From positions 3,100,001 through 3,164,000 of the forward strand of contig NZ_CP040442.1 of assembly GCF_015191005.1 (NCBI RefSeq): 64,000 nucleotides of DNA, in the 5' to 3' direction. Made by a program: the position numbers and the translations under genes. This DNA is from Kaistella flava (ex Peng et al. 2021). GTDB taxonomy: Bacteria > Bacteroidota > Bacteroidia > Flavobacteriales > Weeksellaceae. The first letter of the stretch is position 1. Each line of letters opens with the position of its first letter. The notes below the pieces were generated by a model that did not search any database, had not been told where the DNA came from, and saw only the letters and a list, made by a program, of their open reading frames with translations. Shown here piece by piece: positions 34,534-43,996 of the stretch.

Positions 34534-35181
34534 TTATAAACGAATAGTGACACCTGCACTAACGGTCAATCTGTGTAGCGCTTCTTTCTGATCATCCGGT
34601 AAATCAAACTGCTGACCGTTCATTTTTGCTTTTACCAAAGTTCCACCAGTGTAACCAACCTGTGGGCCAATTAAAATACTTGGAGATATTTCATACATAT
34701 ATCCAATGGTTGTAGCTAAGCCTAGATTTGAACCCGAAAATAAAATGTTGTCAGTCTTGGATTTATAGCTGATGACACCGATCGCCATGTCATAATACAA
34801 TTTGTGTTTTGTATTCTCATTAAAATTAGAGTAAAGAAAAGCAGGTCCTACAAAAGTAATGGTATCATCTGTAGAAAGAGAAATGGAGACAGGATTGCCA
34901 TCAGGTGTATAACCAATAAAATTGCCGGAAGAAGACGCGGAATATATATTGTATTTTACTCCCAAACCAATCACAGTATTGAGTTGATAATAGGCGCCTA
35001 CGTCGAAGTTAATACCTGATTTCAAACCTTTGAGATAGGATTCTTCCTGTCCGCTGAGGTTAGACGGTAAACTTGCAGTTCTAAAACCGTATCCAATACT
35101 AGGAATAATAGAGATTTTTTTTTGTGAGAAAACGCTTAAAGGCAAAGCTGCCAGAGCAAATAGTAGAAATTTATTCTTCAT
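34534..35181 (-). CDS. Outer-membrane beta-barrel protein
   Basis: A 215-residue protein with a signal peptide (MKNKFLLFALAALPLSVFSQ). Alternating amphipathic strands (VGAYYQLNTVIGLGVKYNIY, LVKAKMNGQQF) end in VSAGVTIRL, close to the usual C-terminal barrel strand. This pattern fits a small eight-to-ten-strand OmpX/porin-like barrel; the exact function is unknown. It is 20 bases downstream of arfB and 30 bases upstream of the deoxyhypusine-synthase-like gene. Confidence 0.78.
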   Translation of the reverse strand: MKNKFLLFALAALPLSVFSQKKISIIPSIGYGFRTASLPSNLSGQEESYLKGLKSGINFDVGAYYQLNTVIGLGVKYNIYSASSSGNFIGYTPDGNPVSISLSTDDTITFVGPAFLYSNFNENTKHKLYYDMAIGVISYKSKTDNILFSGSNLGLATTIGYMYEISPSILIGPQVGYTGGTLVKAKMNGQQFDLPDDQKEALHRLTVSAGVTIRL

Positions 35182-35201
35182 ATAATTTTTTCGTAAATAT
35201 A

Positions 35202-35594
35202 TTAGAATTTATGTCTTCTATTTTCTTTTTTTTCAGAAAGTTGCTTTTTGGCTTTAATTCTTTTTTCGATTTTTGAGCGGGAAGGTTTCGTGGCTTTTCG
35301 AGATTTGGGAATGAATAAAGATTTTTCGACAATATCTAAAATCTTTTCTGTTGCAATTTTTTTATTTTGAAGTTGCGTTCGGCTTTCGGAAACCGTAAAC
35401 TGTAAAATCCGGTCAGCATTAATGCGGTTTTTAAGTTTTTCGAAGATCATCTCTTTTCCTTCAATAGAAAAACATTCACTTTCGGCAACGTTCCACATGA
35501 CCGTCACGGAAGTTTCGACCTTATTGACGTTTTGTCCGCCAGCACCACTGCTGCGAGAAGTTTTGTAAATGAGTTCTTTGCTGAAGTCTTTCAT
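35202..35594 (-). CDS. arfB: Alternative ribosome-rescue factor ArfB (peptidyl-tRNA hydrolase)
   Basis: A 130-residue release-factor-like protein. SSGAGGQNVNKVET carries the GGQ peptidyl-hydrolysis motif (residues about 19-21), and the C-terminal tail is highly basic (KSRKATKPSRSKIEKRIKAK), the part that probes an empty mRNA channel in stalled ribosomes. No codon-recognition domain is present, unlike RF1/RF2. It is 86 bases downstream of menE and 20 bases upstream of the barrel gene. Confidence 0.92.
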   Translation of the reverse strand: MKDFSKELIYKTSRSSGAGGQNVNKVETSVTVMWNVAESECFSIEGKEMIFEKLKNRINADRILQFTVSESRTQLQNKKIATEKILDIVEKSLFIPKSRKATKPSRSKIEKRIKAKKQLSEKKENRRHKF

Positions 35595-35680
35595 GATATA
35601 AGAGGAAAGAACAAAGATAAAAGAATAAAGATAATGGAGTCAATAACCAAACGAAAGAGTAGGAGGAATGTAACTTTAAC

Positions 35681-36721
35681 CTATTTCTTCAACCTATTAA
35701 AAACTATTTTGGTCAATTCTCGACGATCAATCTTTCCATTGGGAATCCTTGGAAATTTTTCGATGAATATGATTTCTTTTGGTTGGTGGTTTTTTATTGG
35801 ATAATTGATTTTTTCTAATTGTTTAATAATCTCTGCATCATCTTCTCCTTCAACAATCAAGACTAATTTTTGACCAAGTAATTCATCTTCAATTCCGAAG
35901 AAAAGAATTTCATTGGGAATTTCTTTTTTAACCAAATTTTCTAATTGTTCAGGGTAGATTTTTAATCCTGCGGAATTAATCACATTGTCAATTCTACCTA
36001 AAAATTTAAATTCTTTGCCATTATTAATTTCAACTAAATCGTTCGTTAAAAGAGTTTCTGGATGTAAGTTTGGCGCAAATATTTGTAAACAATCTCTTTC
36101 ATCTAAAGAAATTTCAACACCACTTAAAACTTGAAAATAATCTTCAGCGATAGGATAAATCTGTTTTAAAGCAATGTGAGAAAGCGTCTCCGACATTCCG
36201 TAGGTTTCGAATATATGATTTTCGATGGTCGGCTTCTCTTTGTTAAGTCTTTTTGTAATTTTACTTTTTAAAGTTTCTGAAACTGCGGCTCCGCCAACAA
36301 TAATATTTTTAATCAAATGAATTTTGTTTAATGAATTCTCAACTTGTAGTGGAGACATTGCACAGAAATCAATTTCTTCGTTTAAATCGGTTAGTGGGTT
36401 TATGGATGGTGTTTTTACGAGCAGATTTAATTTCCTTTCGATGGATCGAACGACCATCATTTTTCCAGAAATATAATCTACAGGAAGGCAGAGTAGGGCA
36501 GAATCGCCTTCTTTTAATCCCAGTACATCGCATGTCCTATTTGCAGAATACCGCATTCTTTCCTTTTCTATGTCAAAAATTTTCGGCGTTCCAGTAGAAC
36601 CGGAAGTTTGAACTTTTACTGTTTTTAAATCATCGAACCATTCTTTGATAAAAGAAATGACCCTTTGTTCAAAGTCAGTAGTTGGAGTTGGTAGTTGGTC
36701 GATAGAAAAATCAATTTTCAT
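35681..36721 (-). CDS. menE: o-Succinylbenzoate-CoA ligase (MenE-like AMP-binding protein)
   Basis: A 346-residue adenylate-forming enzyme. It has the P-loop-like TSGSTGTPK (about 39-47), ETYGMSETLSH and FLGRIDNVINSAGLKIYPEQ, and a final catalytic lysine in IPNGKIDRRELT. The N-terminal 100 residues normal in larger acyl-CoA ligases are missing, typical for the short Bacteroidota MenE. It would activate o-succinylbenzoate for menaquinone synthesis. It is not beside other men genes here, so the substrate remains an inference. Confidence 0.82.
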   Translation of the reverse strand: MKIDFSIDQLPTPTTDFEQRVISFIKEWFDDLKTVKVQTSGSTGTPKIFDIEKERMRYSANRTCDVLGLKEGDSALLCLPVDYISGKMMVVRSIERKLNLLVKTPSINPLTDLNEEIDFCAMSPLQVENSLNKIHLIKNIIVGGAAVSETLKSKITKRLNKEKPTIENHIFETYGMSETLSHIALKQIYPIAEDYFQVLSGVEISLDERDCLQIFAPNLHPETLLTNDLVEINNGKEFKFLGRIDNVINSAGLKIYPEQLENLVKKEIPNEILFFGIEDELLGQKLVLIVEGEDDAEIIKQLEKINYPIKNHQPKEIIFIEKFPRIPNGKIDRRELTKIVFNRLKK

Positions 36722-36743
36722 TTTGAAATATAATTTTTAAAGA

Positions 36744-36911
36744 TAGCGAGTCCCCGCGTGAGGGCGTAGGTGGAAATCCTTTTTATTTTATGCTATAGCT
36801 AATGTCGAACTAGTCGAAAAAAAGATTGGGAGCCGAAGACCGACCCTTTGTTTGATTGGGAAAGCGCTGTTAGGGCTTCAAGCTCTAACAGCGCTTAGGT
36901 TTTGGCCAAAA
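36744..36911. repeat. Composite GC-rich intergenic repeat with 35-base palindrome
   Basis: The gap between argS and menE has GAGTCCCCGCGTGAGGG near 36749, GGGAGCCGAAGACCGACCC near 36828, and a near-perfect palindrome at 36862-36896 (arms AAGCGCTGTTAG and CTAACAGCGCTT). A second palindrome, TTTTGGCCAAAA, follows at 36900-36911. The 35-base hairpin resembles 17206-17239. It may also stabilise or end the argS transcript. Confidence 0.6.
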
Positions 36912-36928
36912 AGGGGCACGCCCAAATA

Positions 36929-38707
36929 TTACATTCTATTTACAGTTCCAATTCCTAAAAGCTCTAAGCCTTTCTTAATGGTTTTCCCCGTAAGTTCTGA
37001 TAATTCTAAACGGAAGTTTTTCGCGTTTTCATTTTCCTGATTAAGAATCGGATTGTTCTGATAGAAAGAATTATAAGATTTAACCACTTCGTAAACATAG
37101 TTTGCTACGAGTGCTGGAGACAATGTTTCTGCAGCTCTGGAAACCACTTCCTTGAAATTGGAAAGATTCATAACCAATTCCTTTTCTGAAGCATTAAGCT
37201 CATAATCTGAAACGGCTGTTTTTTTGTAATCAGCTTTCGCCAATAAGGACTGGATTCTTGCGTAAGTGTATTGAATAAACGGTCCAGTATTTCCAGCGAA
37301 GTCAATACTTTCGGCAGGATTGAAGAGCATTTTTTTCTTTGGATCAACTTTCAGCATGAAATATTTCAAGGCCCCCAAACCAACTGTTTCGTAAGATTTC
37401 TCCTTGTCTTCTTCAGATAAGGTTTCCAGTTTACCCAATTCCTGCGCTTTCTCTTTTGCAGTTTCATACATTTCCTGCATCAAATCATCGGCATCAACAA
37501 CGGTTCCTTCCCGGGATTTCATTTTACCGGCAGGAAGTTCAACCATTCCATAAGAAAGATGGAATAAGTTTTCGGCCCAATCATAACCTAATTTTTTAAG
37601 AATTTTGAACAATACATCGAAGTGGTAATCCTGCTCATTTCCTACGGTATAAATTAATTTCTGAATTGAAGTCTCTTTGAAACGCTGAACGGCCGTTCCT
37701 AAATCTTGGGTCATGTACACCGAAGTTCCATCGCCACGCAATAGTAATTTGTGATCCAAACCTTCCTCAGAAAGATCGCACCAAACGGAACCATCTTCTT
37801 TTTGGTACAATACTCCTTTAGTTAAACCTTCCTGAATCAAGTCTTTTCCTAAAAGATAAGTATCGCTTTCATACTGAACCTGATCGAAATCAACGCCCAG
37901 TCTTTTGTAGGTTTGAGCAAATCCTGCATAAACCCAAGAGTTCATTTCTGCCCAGAGATTTTTTACAGTTTTATCGCCTTTCTCCCAATCAAGAAGCATT
38001 TTTTGAGCTTCTAAGATCATAGGAGCTTGTTTTTTGGCGACTTCTTCTTCGTATCCTTTTTCTACTAAATCTGCAATTTCTTTTTTATACTCTTTGTCAA
38101 AAGCTACATAATAGTTTCCGACGAGTTTATCACCTTTAAGATTTGTAGATTCCGGTGTTTCGTGGTTTCCGGATTTTTGCCACGCAAGCATCGATTTGCA
38201 AATATGGATTCCACGGTCGTTGATAATTTGGGTTTTGATAACATTGTAGCCATCTTCTTTTAAAATCTGCGCAACGGAATATCCTAAAAGGTTGTTTCGG
38301 ATATGTCCAAGGTGCAATGGTTTATTGGTATTTGGTGAAGAATACTCTACCATTACCGTTTGGTTTTTTGCTTCTTTCTTATCGAAATTTTGCTGGACTG
38401 AATTGAAATTATCTAAGAAAAAATTATTTTTAATTTTTAAATTAAGAAACCCTTTTACCACATTATAACTTTCAACAAAATCAGATTGCGTAGCAAACGC
38501 ATCGCCTAGTTCGACTGCAATTGCATCAGGACTTCTCTTCAATATTTTAACAAGCGGAAAGGTGACAATGGTAAAGTCTCCCTCGAATTCAGTTTTGTTT
38601 TGCTGAACATCTAAGGTGAGATTGTTTCTTTGATTGACATCATCAATTTGAAAAACGGTCTCTATAATTTCGGCAAGTTTATTTTGGATGATCTCTTTAA
38701 TATTCAT
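36929..38707 (-). CDS. argS: Arginine-tRNA ligase
   Basis: A 592-residue class I aminoacyl-tRNA synthetase. The HIGH motif is HLGHIRNNLLG, the KMSKS equivalent KMKSREGTVVDADD, and the C-terminal DALR anticodon-binding domain (from about residue 475) ends GLELLGIGTVNRM. The frame could open at 38767, but the first 20 residues (MNHSSEWFFYFRIFV...) overlap the SusD terminator hairpin and are not family-like. MNIKEIIQNKLAEI at 38707 is the expected start. Confidence 0.95.
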   Translation of the reverse strand: MNIKEIIQNKLAEIIETVFQIDDVNQRNNLTLDVQQNKTEFEGDFTIVTFPLVKILKRSPDAIAVELGDAFATQSDFVESYNVVKGFLNLKIKNNFFLDNFNSVQQNFDKKEAKNQTVMVEYSSPNTNKPLHLGHIRNNLLGYSVAQILKEDGYNVIKTQIINDRGIHICKSMLAWQKSGNHETPESTNLKGDKLVGNYYVAFDKEYKKEIADLVEKGYEEEVAKKQAPMILEAQKMLLDWEKGDKTVKNLWAEMNSWVYAGFAQTYKRLGVDFDQVQYESDTYLLGKDLIQEGLTKGVLYQKEDGSVWCDLSEEGLDHKLLLRGDGTSVYMTQDLGTAVQRFKETSIQKLIYTVGNEQDYHFDVLFKILKKLGYDWAENLFHLSYGMVELPAGKMKSREGTVVDADDLMQEMYETAKEKAQELGKLETLSEEDKEKSYETVGLGALKYFMLKVDPKKKMLFNPAESIDFAGNTGPFIQYTYARIQSLLAKADYKKTAVSDYELNASEKELVMNLSNFKEVVSRAAETLSPALVANYVYEVVKSYNSFYQNNPILNQENENAKNFRLELSELTGKTIKKGLELLGIGTVNRM

Positions 38708-38738
38708 GGTTTTATTTTGAATGACAAATATACGGAAA

Positions 38739-38764
38739 TAAAAAAACCACTCCGAGGAGTGGTT
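38739..38764 (-). terminator. Terminator of the susC-susD operon
   Basis: On the minus strand AACCACTCC and GGAGTGGTT pair around TC, followed by a T run, 24 bases after the susD stop. Confidence 0.9.
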
Positions 38765-38787
38765 CATATTAATTCTTTAAATAAATA

Positions 38788-40218
38788 TTAGAATTTATCC
38801 CAGAATAGTTTAGTAGTTGCTTTGTCTCCGCCGATTGCAGTTGCAGCTGCGGTTACATTAATTTTGTTAAGAACATACTCCTGATCAGAGTAAGGCATTC
38901 TTACAGGTACACCATCAAGTTTAGAGTTTGGTGGGTTCACAAATACTGGGTTGTCTAGTCTTCTTGCGAATAACCAAGCAGCAAAAGGTTTGTTAAACAT
39001 AGCGATGTATGCTTCTTCACCAATTGATTTTTTCCAGTTAACAGCGTCATAAGGATGAGCAGCTAAATAAGTAGCAGCATCTGCAGTACTTACGTTGTTT
39101 AATGCCATTGAAGCGTTAATTGCAGCAGCGTAGAATGTAGCAGCAGTTCCACCTACAGAATAACCTCTTGCAGCAGCTTCAGCTTTCATAAATAAAACTT
39201 CTTCGTAGCTTAATAGGTTAACTGGAGCAGTTGGTGCTAAGAAAAAGCTACTCATGTGAGATTTTCCGTTAAAAGGATTTAAAGATCCAAAAACACCACC
39301 TACATATTGTCCATCAACTTTAGTAAACCATGTAGCCATTCTTGGATCAGCGTTGGCTGACATTTTGTTGATTACCAATTCTGTTGGAACAAAATCATTT
39401 CTTCCAGAAGCTACCAAGTCGTCATAAAGTGGATTGCTATAAGTTCCTCCAGGGAATTTTAGTGAGTAAGCTTCATCATTAGAAGCGATTACACCCGCAG
39501 CAACAGCAGCTTCAGCAGCTGATTTTGAGGTAGCAGCATCAGTATCGGCTAAATTCAAAGCAAGTCTTAGTTTAATAGAGTTAGCAAAATGTTTCCATTT
39601 CGTCATGTTTCCTCCATATACTAAGTCACCTGAACTATAGCCTACTGTTCCTTCAGTAATCGTTGCGTTAACCGCATTGATTCTAGCTAAAAGATCGGTA
39701 TAGATTGCTTTTGCATCATCATATTTTGGAGCGTAGTTACCTGTTTCTGCTTGTAAAGCGCCAAAATAGGGAATATTACCATAAGTGTCTACTAAATTTT
39801 CCCAAACTGCGATTTGAGAGATTTCTAGGGTAGCCATTCTGTTTGTTCTCTCTGCTTCTGTGTCTACAGCTTCCATTGGAAGGTTCTTTTTAGCAGTTTG
39901 ATAATTATTTAATGAATATACATACATTCTGTTCCAGTTATTACGAGGTTGGTTACGGGTAACCAAGTCATAATTTGTCTCGTCTGTGTATGTTGTTTCT
40001 GCCCATTGTTGAACAAAAAATCTGTAATTATTGAAATTTACACTTCCTGTAGAAGTATAATAAAAGTACTGCTGTTGCCCCATCGCTAAAAGCGTAGAAG
40101 AAGGCAACACTGATGGGTGCTTTGGATCTTCGTTCAAAGAAAGCAAGTCTCTTTGACAAGAGGTAAGGCTGACAGCAGCCAAAGCACCGATGATAAGTTT
40201 ATTAAGTATTTTTTTCAT
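38788..40218 (-). CDS. SusD/RagB-like outer-membrane lipoprotein
   Basis: A 476-residue surface lipoprotein: signal peptide MKKILNKLIIGALAAVSLTSC with the lipobox Cys at residue 21. The N-terminal DLLSLNEDPKHPSVLPSS and the TPR-like helices that follow match the SusD-like family 2 of nutrient-binding lids. It caps the partner SusC transporter encoded 10 bases upstream. No CAZyme, peptidase or sensor gene accompanies the pair, so the ligand cannot be inferred. Confidence 0.92.
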   Translation of the reverse strand: MKKILNKLIIGALAAVSLTSCQRDLLSLNEDPKHPSVLPSSTLLAMGQQQYFYYTSTGSVNFNNYRFFVQQWAETTYTDETNYDLVTRNQPRNNWNRMYVYSLNNYQTAKKNLPMEAVDTEAERTNRMATLEISQIAVWENLVDTYGNIPYFGALQAETGNYAPKYDDAKAIYTDLLARINAVNATITEGTVGYSSGDLVYGGNMTKWKHFANSIKLRLALNLADTDAATSKSAAEAAVAAGVIASNDEAYSLKFPGGTYSNPLYDDLVASGRNDFVPTELVINKMSANADPRMATWFTKVDGQYVGGVFGSLNPFNGKSHMSSFFLAPTAPVNLLSYEEVLFMKAEAAARGYSVGGTAATFYAAAINASMALNNVSTADAATYLAAHPYDAVNWKKSIGEEAYIAMFNKPFAAWLFARRLDNPVFVNPPNSKLDGVPVRMPYSDQEYVLNKINVTAAATAIGGDKATTKLFWDKF

Positions 40219-40228
40219 TGTTGTAATC

Positions 40229-43200
40229 TTAGAATTTTAATGTTACATTTAATCCGATGTCTCTCGTTGTAGGTAGAGAACCAATAGACCATCCATATGA
40301 TCTATTTCCACCGCCTACCATGTTTTCAGGATCTGCGTACGGTAAGTTTTTGCTGATAATCCACAAGTTTCTTCCTACTAATGAGATTTTCGCATCTCTA
40401 ACGAAAGTTCCTGCTAATAGTGATTGAGGTAGCGTATATCCAATAGCAGCCTCTCTTAATTTAACATAAGAACCATCGTAAACGAATCTACTGTTAGGCA
40501 TTCTTGAATATCCGTCTAATGAACCGAATGCGGTTGGATTAGCAGTGTTAGTAGTATTTACTTGACCATTAGGATTAACCCCTGGCCACACAACACCTAC
40601 TTCTCTTACGTCTCCAGCTGCTGATTCTACTGGTAAACCTGTAGCAAGTCCGTAGTACATATCAGTAGAGAATACATCACCACCATGTCTAACATCAATT
40701 AAGAAACTAAATGAAACACCTTTATAGTTCATGCTGTTTCTAATACCTGCTAACCAATCTGGCGTTACATTACCAATTATTTGATTATTTTGACGTAAAT
40801 AATATCCTGTACTCGCATTAATTACTCTTTCTCCGTTTAAATAAACGTAGTCAGAACCGACTAATGCTCCCCAAGCTTCTCCTTCTCTTGCATTAAGAGA
40901 GACACCTCCTTGGTAAGAATCGATTAATAAATTGGAAACATCAGCTACATCATTGTGAAGTAATGTAACAACTTTGTTTCTGTTTTGAGACCAGTTCGCA
41001 TCAATATTCCATGTGAAATTAGCGTTTTTAACTGGCATTACTCCTAATTGAACTTCATATCCCCAGTTGTCAATTTGACCTGCATTAATTGACGCTGAGC
41101 TTAAACCTGAAGCACTAGAAATCGGTAATTGACTAATGATCTGGTTAGTTGTTTTCGTTTTGTAGTAAGCTACGTCGAAAGTTACTCTGTTATTAAATAA
41201 GCTACCTTCAGTACCAAATTCATATTCTTTTGCTTTCTGTGGTTTCAATTTGTCGTTTGGTTGACGGGTTTGACTTGTAGATAAACCTGTATTACCAAAG
41301 AAACCTCCAGCACCGTAGTAATATTGTAATTGATATGGATCAGCTGTTCCTCCAACTTCTGCATAATTCGCTCTTACTTTCCAGAATTTTAACCAATCAG
41401 TTTTAACCAATTCAGATAAAATTAAAGCACCTGTAACAGAACCGTATTTGTATACATTATCTCCTGCAGGCAAAGTTGAACTTTGATCAACTCTATAAGT
41501 TCCATCTAAATAGAACAATTTGTAGAAATCAAATGAAGCTGATGCGTACCCAGAATTAGTTTGAGTCGTATATTGAGTTTCCGATGGAGCTAATGCTGGC
41601 GCAGCACCGTTCGCTAGACTGTAAACGTTTCTTAATACTAAACCTCCTTCAGTAGTTGCAGCAAGTGAATTGTAAGTATTTCTTCTTACAGTTCCTCCAA
41701 CAATCCCACTTAAATTAATGTTATCAGTAAGATCGAATTTGTAATTAGCAATTACGTCGTAGTTGGTTTCTGTTTTTGATATATCCTGTCTTGCAAAACC
41801 AGAAGAATTATCATTCCCAGCTGCACCAAAAGTTTGAGCCAGTGAACCTACAGCTAATCTATTTTGAATACTTAAGGTTGTTCTGTCGTAACTTACTTTA
41901 CCTAAAATGTTGATGTTTTTAGTAAGGTCATACGTTAAATTCGCGATACTGAAAGATCTGTTTCTTTGGTCGGTAGAATAACTCTCATACGCTTGGAAAT
42001 AAGGGTTGTTCCAGAAAATTGGACGAGTGTTACTAGAATCATAAGGATTCCAAGTAAAGTTGCCGTAGTTATTTGCAGCAGTTGGGTTCGCAGCATTTCT
42101 AAAGTAAGAATCTCTTAATTCAAGAACATCTACGTTAGTTTGCCACCACTGTCTGAAATTGGTTACGATATTATCACTATATCCAGTTGTACCTCTACCT
42201 GTAGTTTCTTGTAGATTTAAAGTAGTATAGAATGAACCGTGTAATTTCGGAGTAAAGTCATAATTCGCTTTCAAAGTGAAAGTGTTCTTAGACATTTTAG
42301 AGTTAGGCATCAATCCAGATGAAGTCATATTGTCGTAAGAGAACATGATATTCTGACCTTTTGCTCCTTTCTCTAAAGTTACCGTATTGGTATAAGTAAA
42401 TGGTGTTTCAAAGAATTTGATTGGACCATTTTTCGCAGCTACCCAAGGGGTTGCTTTTCCGTAATTTGGAGAAGTTGGGTCTAGTGAATCCCACTGATAA
42501 ACTAATAAGCTTGGATCAAATTTAGGACCCCAAGATGCATCTTCTGCAAAGTTGGCATAGTAATGACCATCTGGGTTTGGATCTTCTGTGTAGAAGTCCT
42601 GATCGTAACCAGCACCATATTTGTCCTGGTATTTTAGGAAAGTGCTTTTGTCAATAAATCCTGCGGTAACACCAGATGTCCAGCTTACTCCCCAAGATCC
42701 GTCGTCTGCTCCTTTACCGTTTTTGGTCGTAATTAGAATTACCCCATTCAAACCTCTCTCCCCATAAAGTGCAGATGCTGCTGCACCTTTCAATACGTTG
42801 ATAGAAGCGATGTCTTCTTGGTTAATGTCAGATAATGCATTACCAAAATCTTTTCCATAACCATAAGTAGAGTCATTGTTAACAGGAGTACCATCGATTA
42901 CAACCAATGGGCTACTACCAGTAACACCTTTAATACCTCTAATCACCATCGCTGCCGATCCGGCAAAGTTACTGTTAGTAATAACACTTAGACCTGCTAC
43001 TTTACCAGAAAGTTGCGATGCAATGTTTCCAGTGTTAGTGGTTCCCTCTGTTAAAACATCAGCTTTAACTTCTTGAGATGCATAACCTAGCGATTTTTTC
43101 TCTCTTTTGATACCCAAAGCCGTTACTACAACGCCTTCGATATCTTGCGTTTTAATAGTGTCTTTTTTCTGTGCATTTACCAAAGCAAATGACGCAGTCA

Positions 43201-43237
43201 AAACTACAGCTAAAACGCTTGTTGTTAGTTTCTTCAT
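40229..43237 (-). CDS. SusC/RagA-like TonB-dependent outer-membrane transporter
   Basis: A 1002-residue transporter with signal peptide ending ALVNAQ. A TonB-box-like region (DTIKTQDIEGVVVTALGI) is directly followed by the plug domain (ASQLSGKVAGLSVITNSN, SPLVVIDGTPVNND), then a long beta-barrel ending IGLNVTLKF. The N-terminal carboxypeptidase-like beta-sandwich common in SusC proteins is absent. With the SusD lid it imports a ligand with TonB energy. It is transcribed divergently from rnhB and followed by susD. Confidence 0.94.
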   Translation of the reverse strand: MKKLTTSVLAVVLTASFALVNAQKKDTIKTQDIEGVVVTALGIKREKKSLGYASQEVKADVLTEGTTNTGNIASQLSGKVAGLSVITNSNFAGSAAMVIRGIKGVTGSSPLVVIDGTPVNNDSTYGYGKDFGNALSDINQEDIASINVLKGAAASALYGERGLNGVILITTKNGKGADDGSWGVSWTSGVTAGFIDKSTFLKYQDKYGAGYDQDFYTEDPNPDGHYYANFAEDASWGPKFDPSLLVYQWDSLDPTSPNYGKATPWVAAKNGPIKFFETPFTYTNTVTLEKGAKGQNIMFSYDNMTSSGLMPNSKMSKNTFTLKANYDFTPKLHGSFYTTLNLQETTGRGTTGYSDNIVTNFRQWWQTNVDVLELRDSYFRNAANPTAANNYGNFTWNPYDSSNTRPIFWNNPYFQAYESYSTDQRNRSFSIANLTYDLTKNINILGKVSYDRTTLSIQNRLAVGSLAQTFGAAGNDNSSGFARQDISKTETNYDVIANYKFDLTDNINLSGIVGGTVRRNTYNSLAATTEGGLVLRNVYSLANGAAPALAPSETQYTTQTNSGYASASFDFYKLFYLDGTYRVDQSSTLPAGDNVYKYGSVTGALILSELVKTDWLKFWKVRANYAEVGGTADPYQLQYYYGAGGFFGNTGLSTSQTRQPNDKLKPQKAKEYEFGTEGSLFNNRVTFDVAYYKTKTTNQIISQLPISSASGLSSASINAGQIDNWGYEVQLGVMPVKNANFTWNIDANWSQNRNKVVTLLHNDVADVSNLLIDSYQGGVSLNAREGEAWGALVGSDYVYLNGERVINASTGYYLRQNNQIIGNVTPDWLAGIRNSMNYKGVSFSFLIDVRHGGDVFSTDMYYGLATGLPVESAAGDVREVGVVWPGVNPNGQVNTTNTANPTAFGSLDGYSRMPNSRFVYDGSYVKLREAAIGYTLPQSLLAGTFVRDAKISLVGRNLWIISKNLPYADPENMVGGGNRSYGWSIGSLPTTRDIGLNVTLKF

Positions 43238-43262
43238 ATCAAATTAAATTTTTTCATTACAA

Positions 43263-43294
43263 CAAAAATGCAAAAGTTTTGTAATATGACCAAA
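43263..43294 (-). promoter_or_regulatory. Candidate promoter of susC
   Basis: On the minus strand TTTG (43291-43294) and CATTTTTG (43263-43270) stand 20 bases apart, close to the TTTG-N17-23-TAnnTTTG pattern, 25 bases before the susC ATG. Confidence 0.42.
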
Positions 43295-43297
43295 CAA

Positions 43298-43332
43298 TTT
43301 GTTAATTAATTCTTAAATAATTTATAATTTTG
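43298..43332 (+). promoter_or_regulatory. Candidate promoter of rnhB
   Basis: TTTG at 43298-43301 and TAATTTTG at 43325-43332 are 23 bases apart, and the -7 box ends 17 bases before the ATG. The element abuts the minus-strand susC promoter. Confidence 0.42.
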
Positions 43333-43349
43333 CGTTTGTAATATATTAA

Positions 43350-43934
43350 ATGGAATTACTGAAAGCTTTCTCTGGTACATTTTTAGAAGCGGGATGCGAC
43401 GAGGTCGGTCGCGGTTGTTTGTGCGGACCTGTCGTTGCTGCAGCGGTTATACTCGATGAAAATTTTAACCAAAATTTGGTTAATGATTCTAAAAAATTAA
43501 CATTTAAAACCCGCATGGCGCTCGATGATTATATCAAAGAAAATGTGAAGGATTTTGCCATTGCACAGCTTCCTCCTTCATATATTGATGAATTTAACAT
43601 CTTAAATGCAAGTATTCATGCTATGCATTTGGCTTTAGATCAACTAAAAATTCGCCCAGAACTTCTTTTAATTGATGGAAATAAATTTCATCCGTATCAA
43701 TCTATTCCACATCAATGTATCATTAAGGGTGATTCAAAGATTCTTTCGATTGCCTGTGCATCTATTTTAGCAAAGAACTATCGTGACAAATTAATGATCG
43801 AATTGCATGAAGAATTCCCTGAATACGGCTGGAATAAAAACATGGGATATGCCACAAAACAGCACCGTGAAGCATTAAATAAATATGGTCCTACGATTCA
43901 TCATCGACAATCGTTTCGACTTAATTATGATTAA
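43350..43934 (+). CDS. rnhB: Ribonuclease HII
   Basis: A 194-residue RNase HII that removes RNA from RNA-DNA hybrids and single ribonucleotides from DNA. The acidic metal site is AGCDEVGRGCLCGP (Asp19-Glu20-type), with further acidic residues in LLIDGNKFH and ASILAKNYRDKLM. Length fits the family. It is divergent from susC and convergent with yidC, with a perfect shared terminator. Confidence 0.95.
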   Translation: MELLKAFSGTFLEAGCDEVGRGCLCGPVVAAAVILDENFNQNLVNDSKKLTFKTRMALDDYIKENVKDFAIAQLPPSYIDEFNILNASIHAMHLALDQLKIRPELLLIDGNKFHPYQSIPHQCIIKGDSKILSIACASILAKNYRDKLMIELHEEFPEYGWNKNMGYATKQHREALNKYGPTIHHRQSFRLNYD

Positions 43935-43942
43935 TAAGCAAT

Positions 43943-43978
43943 AAAAAAACCGGAAGAAAATTTTCTTCCGGTTTTTTT
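43943..43978. terminator. Bidirectional terminator between rnhB and yidC
   Basis: AACCGGAAGAAAA and TTTTCTTCCGGTT make a perfect palindrome with a T run on each strand. Confidence 0.92.
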
Positions 43979-43996
43979 ATTATTTGTACAAAGGGT

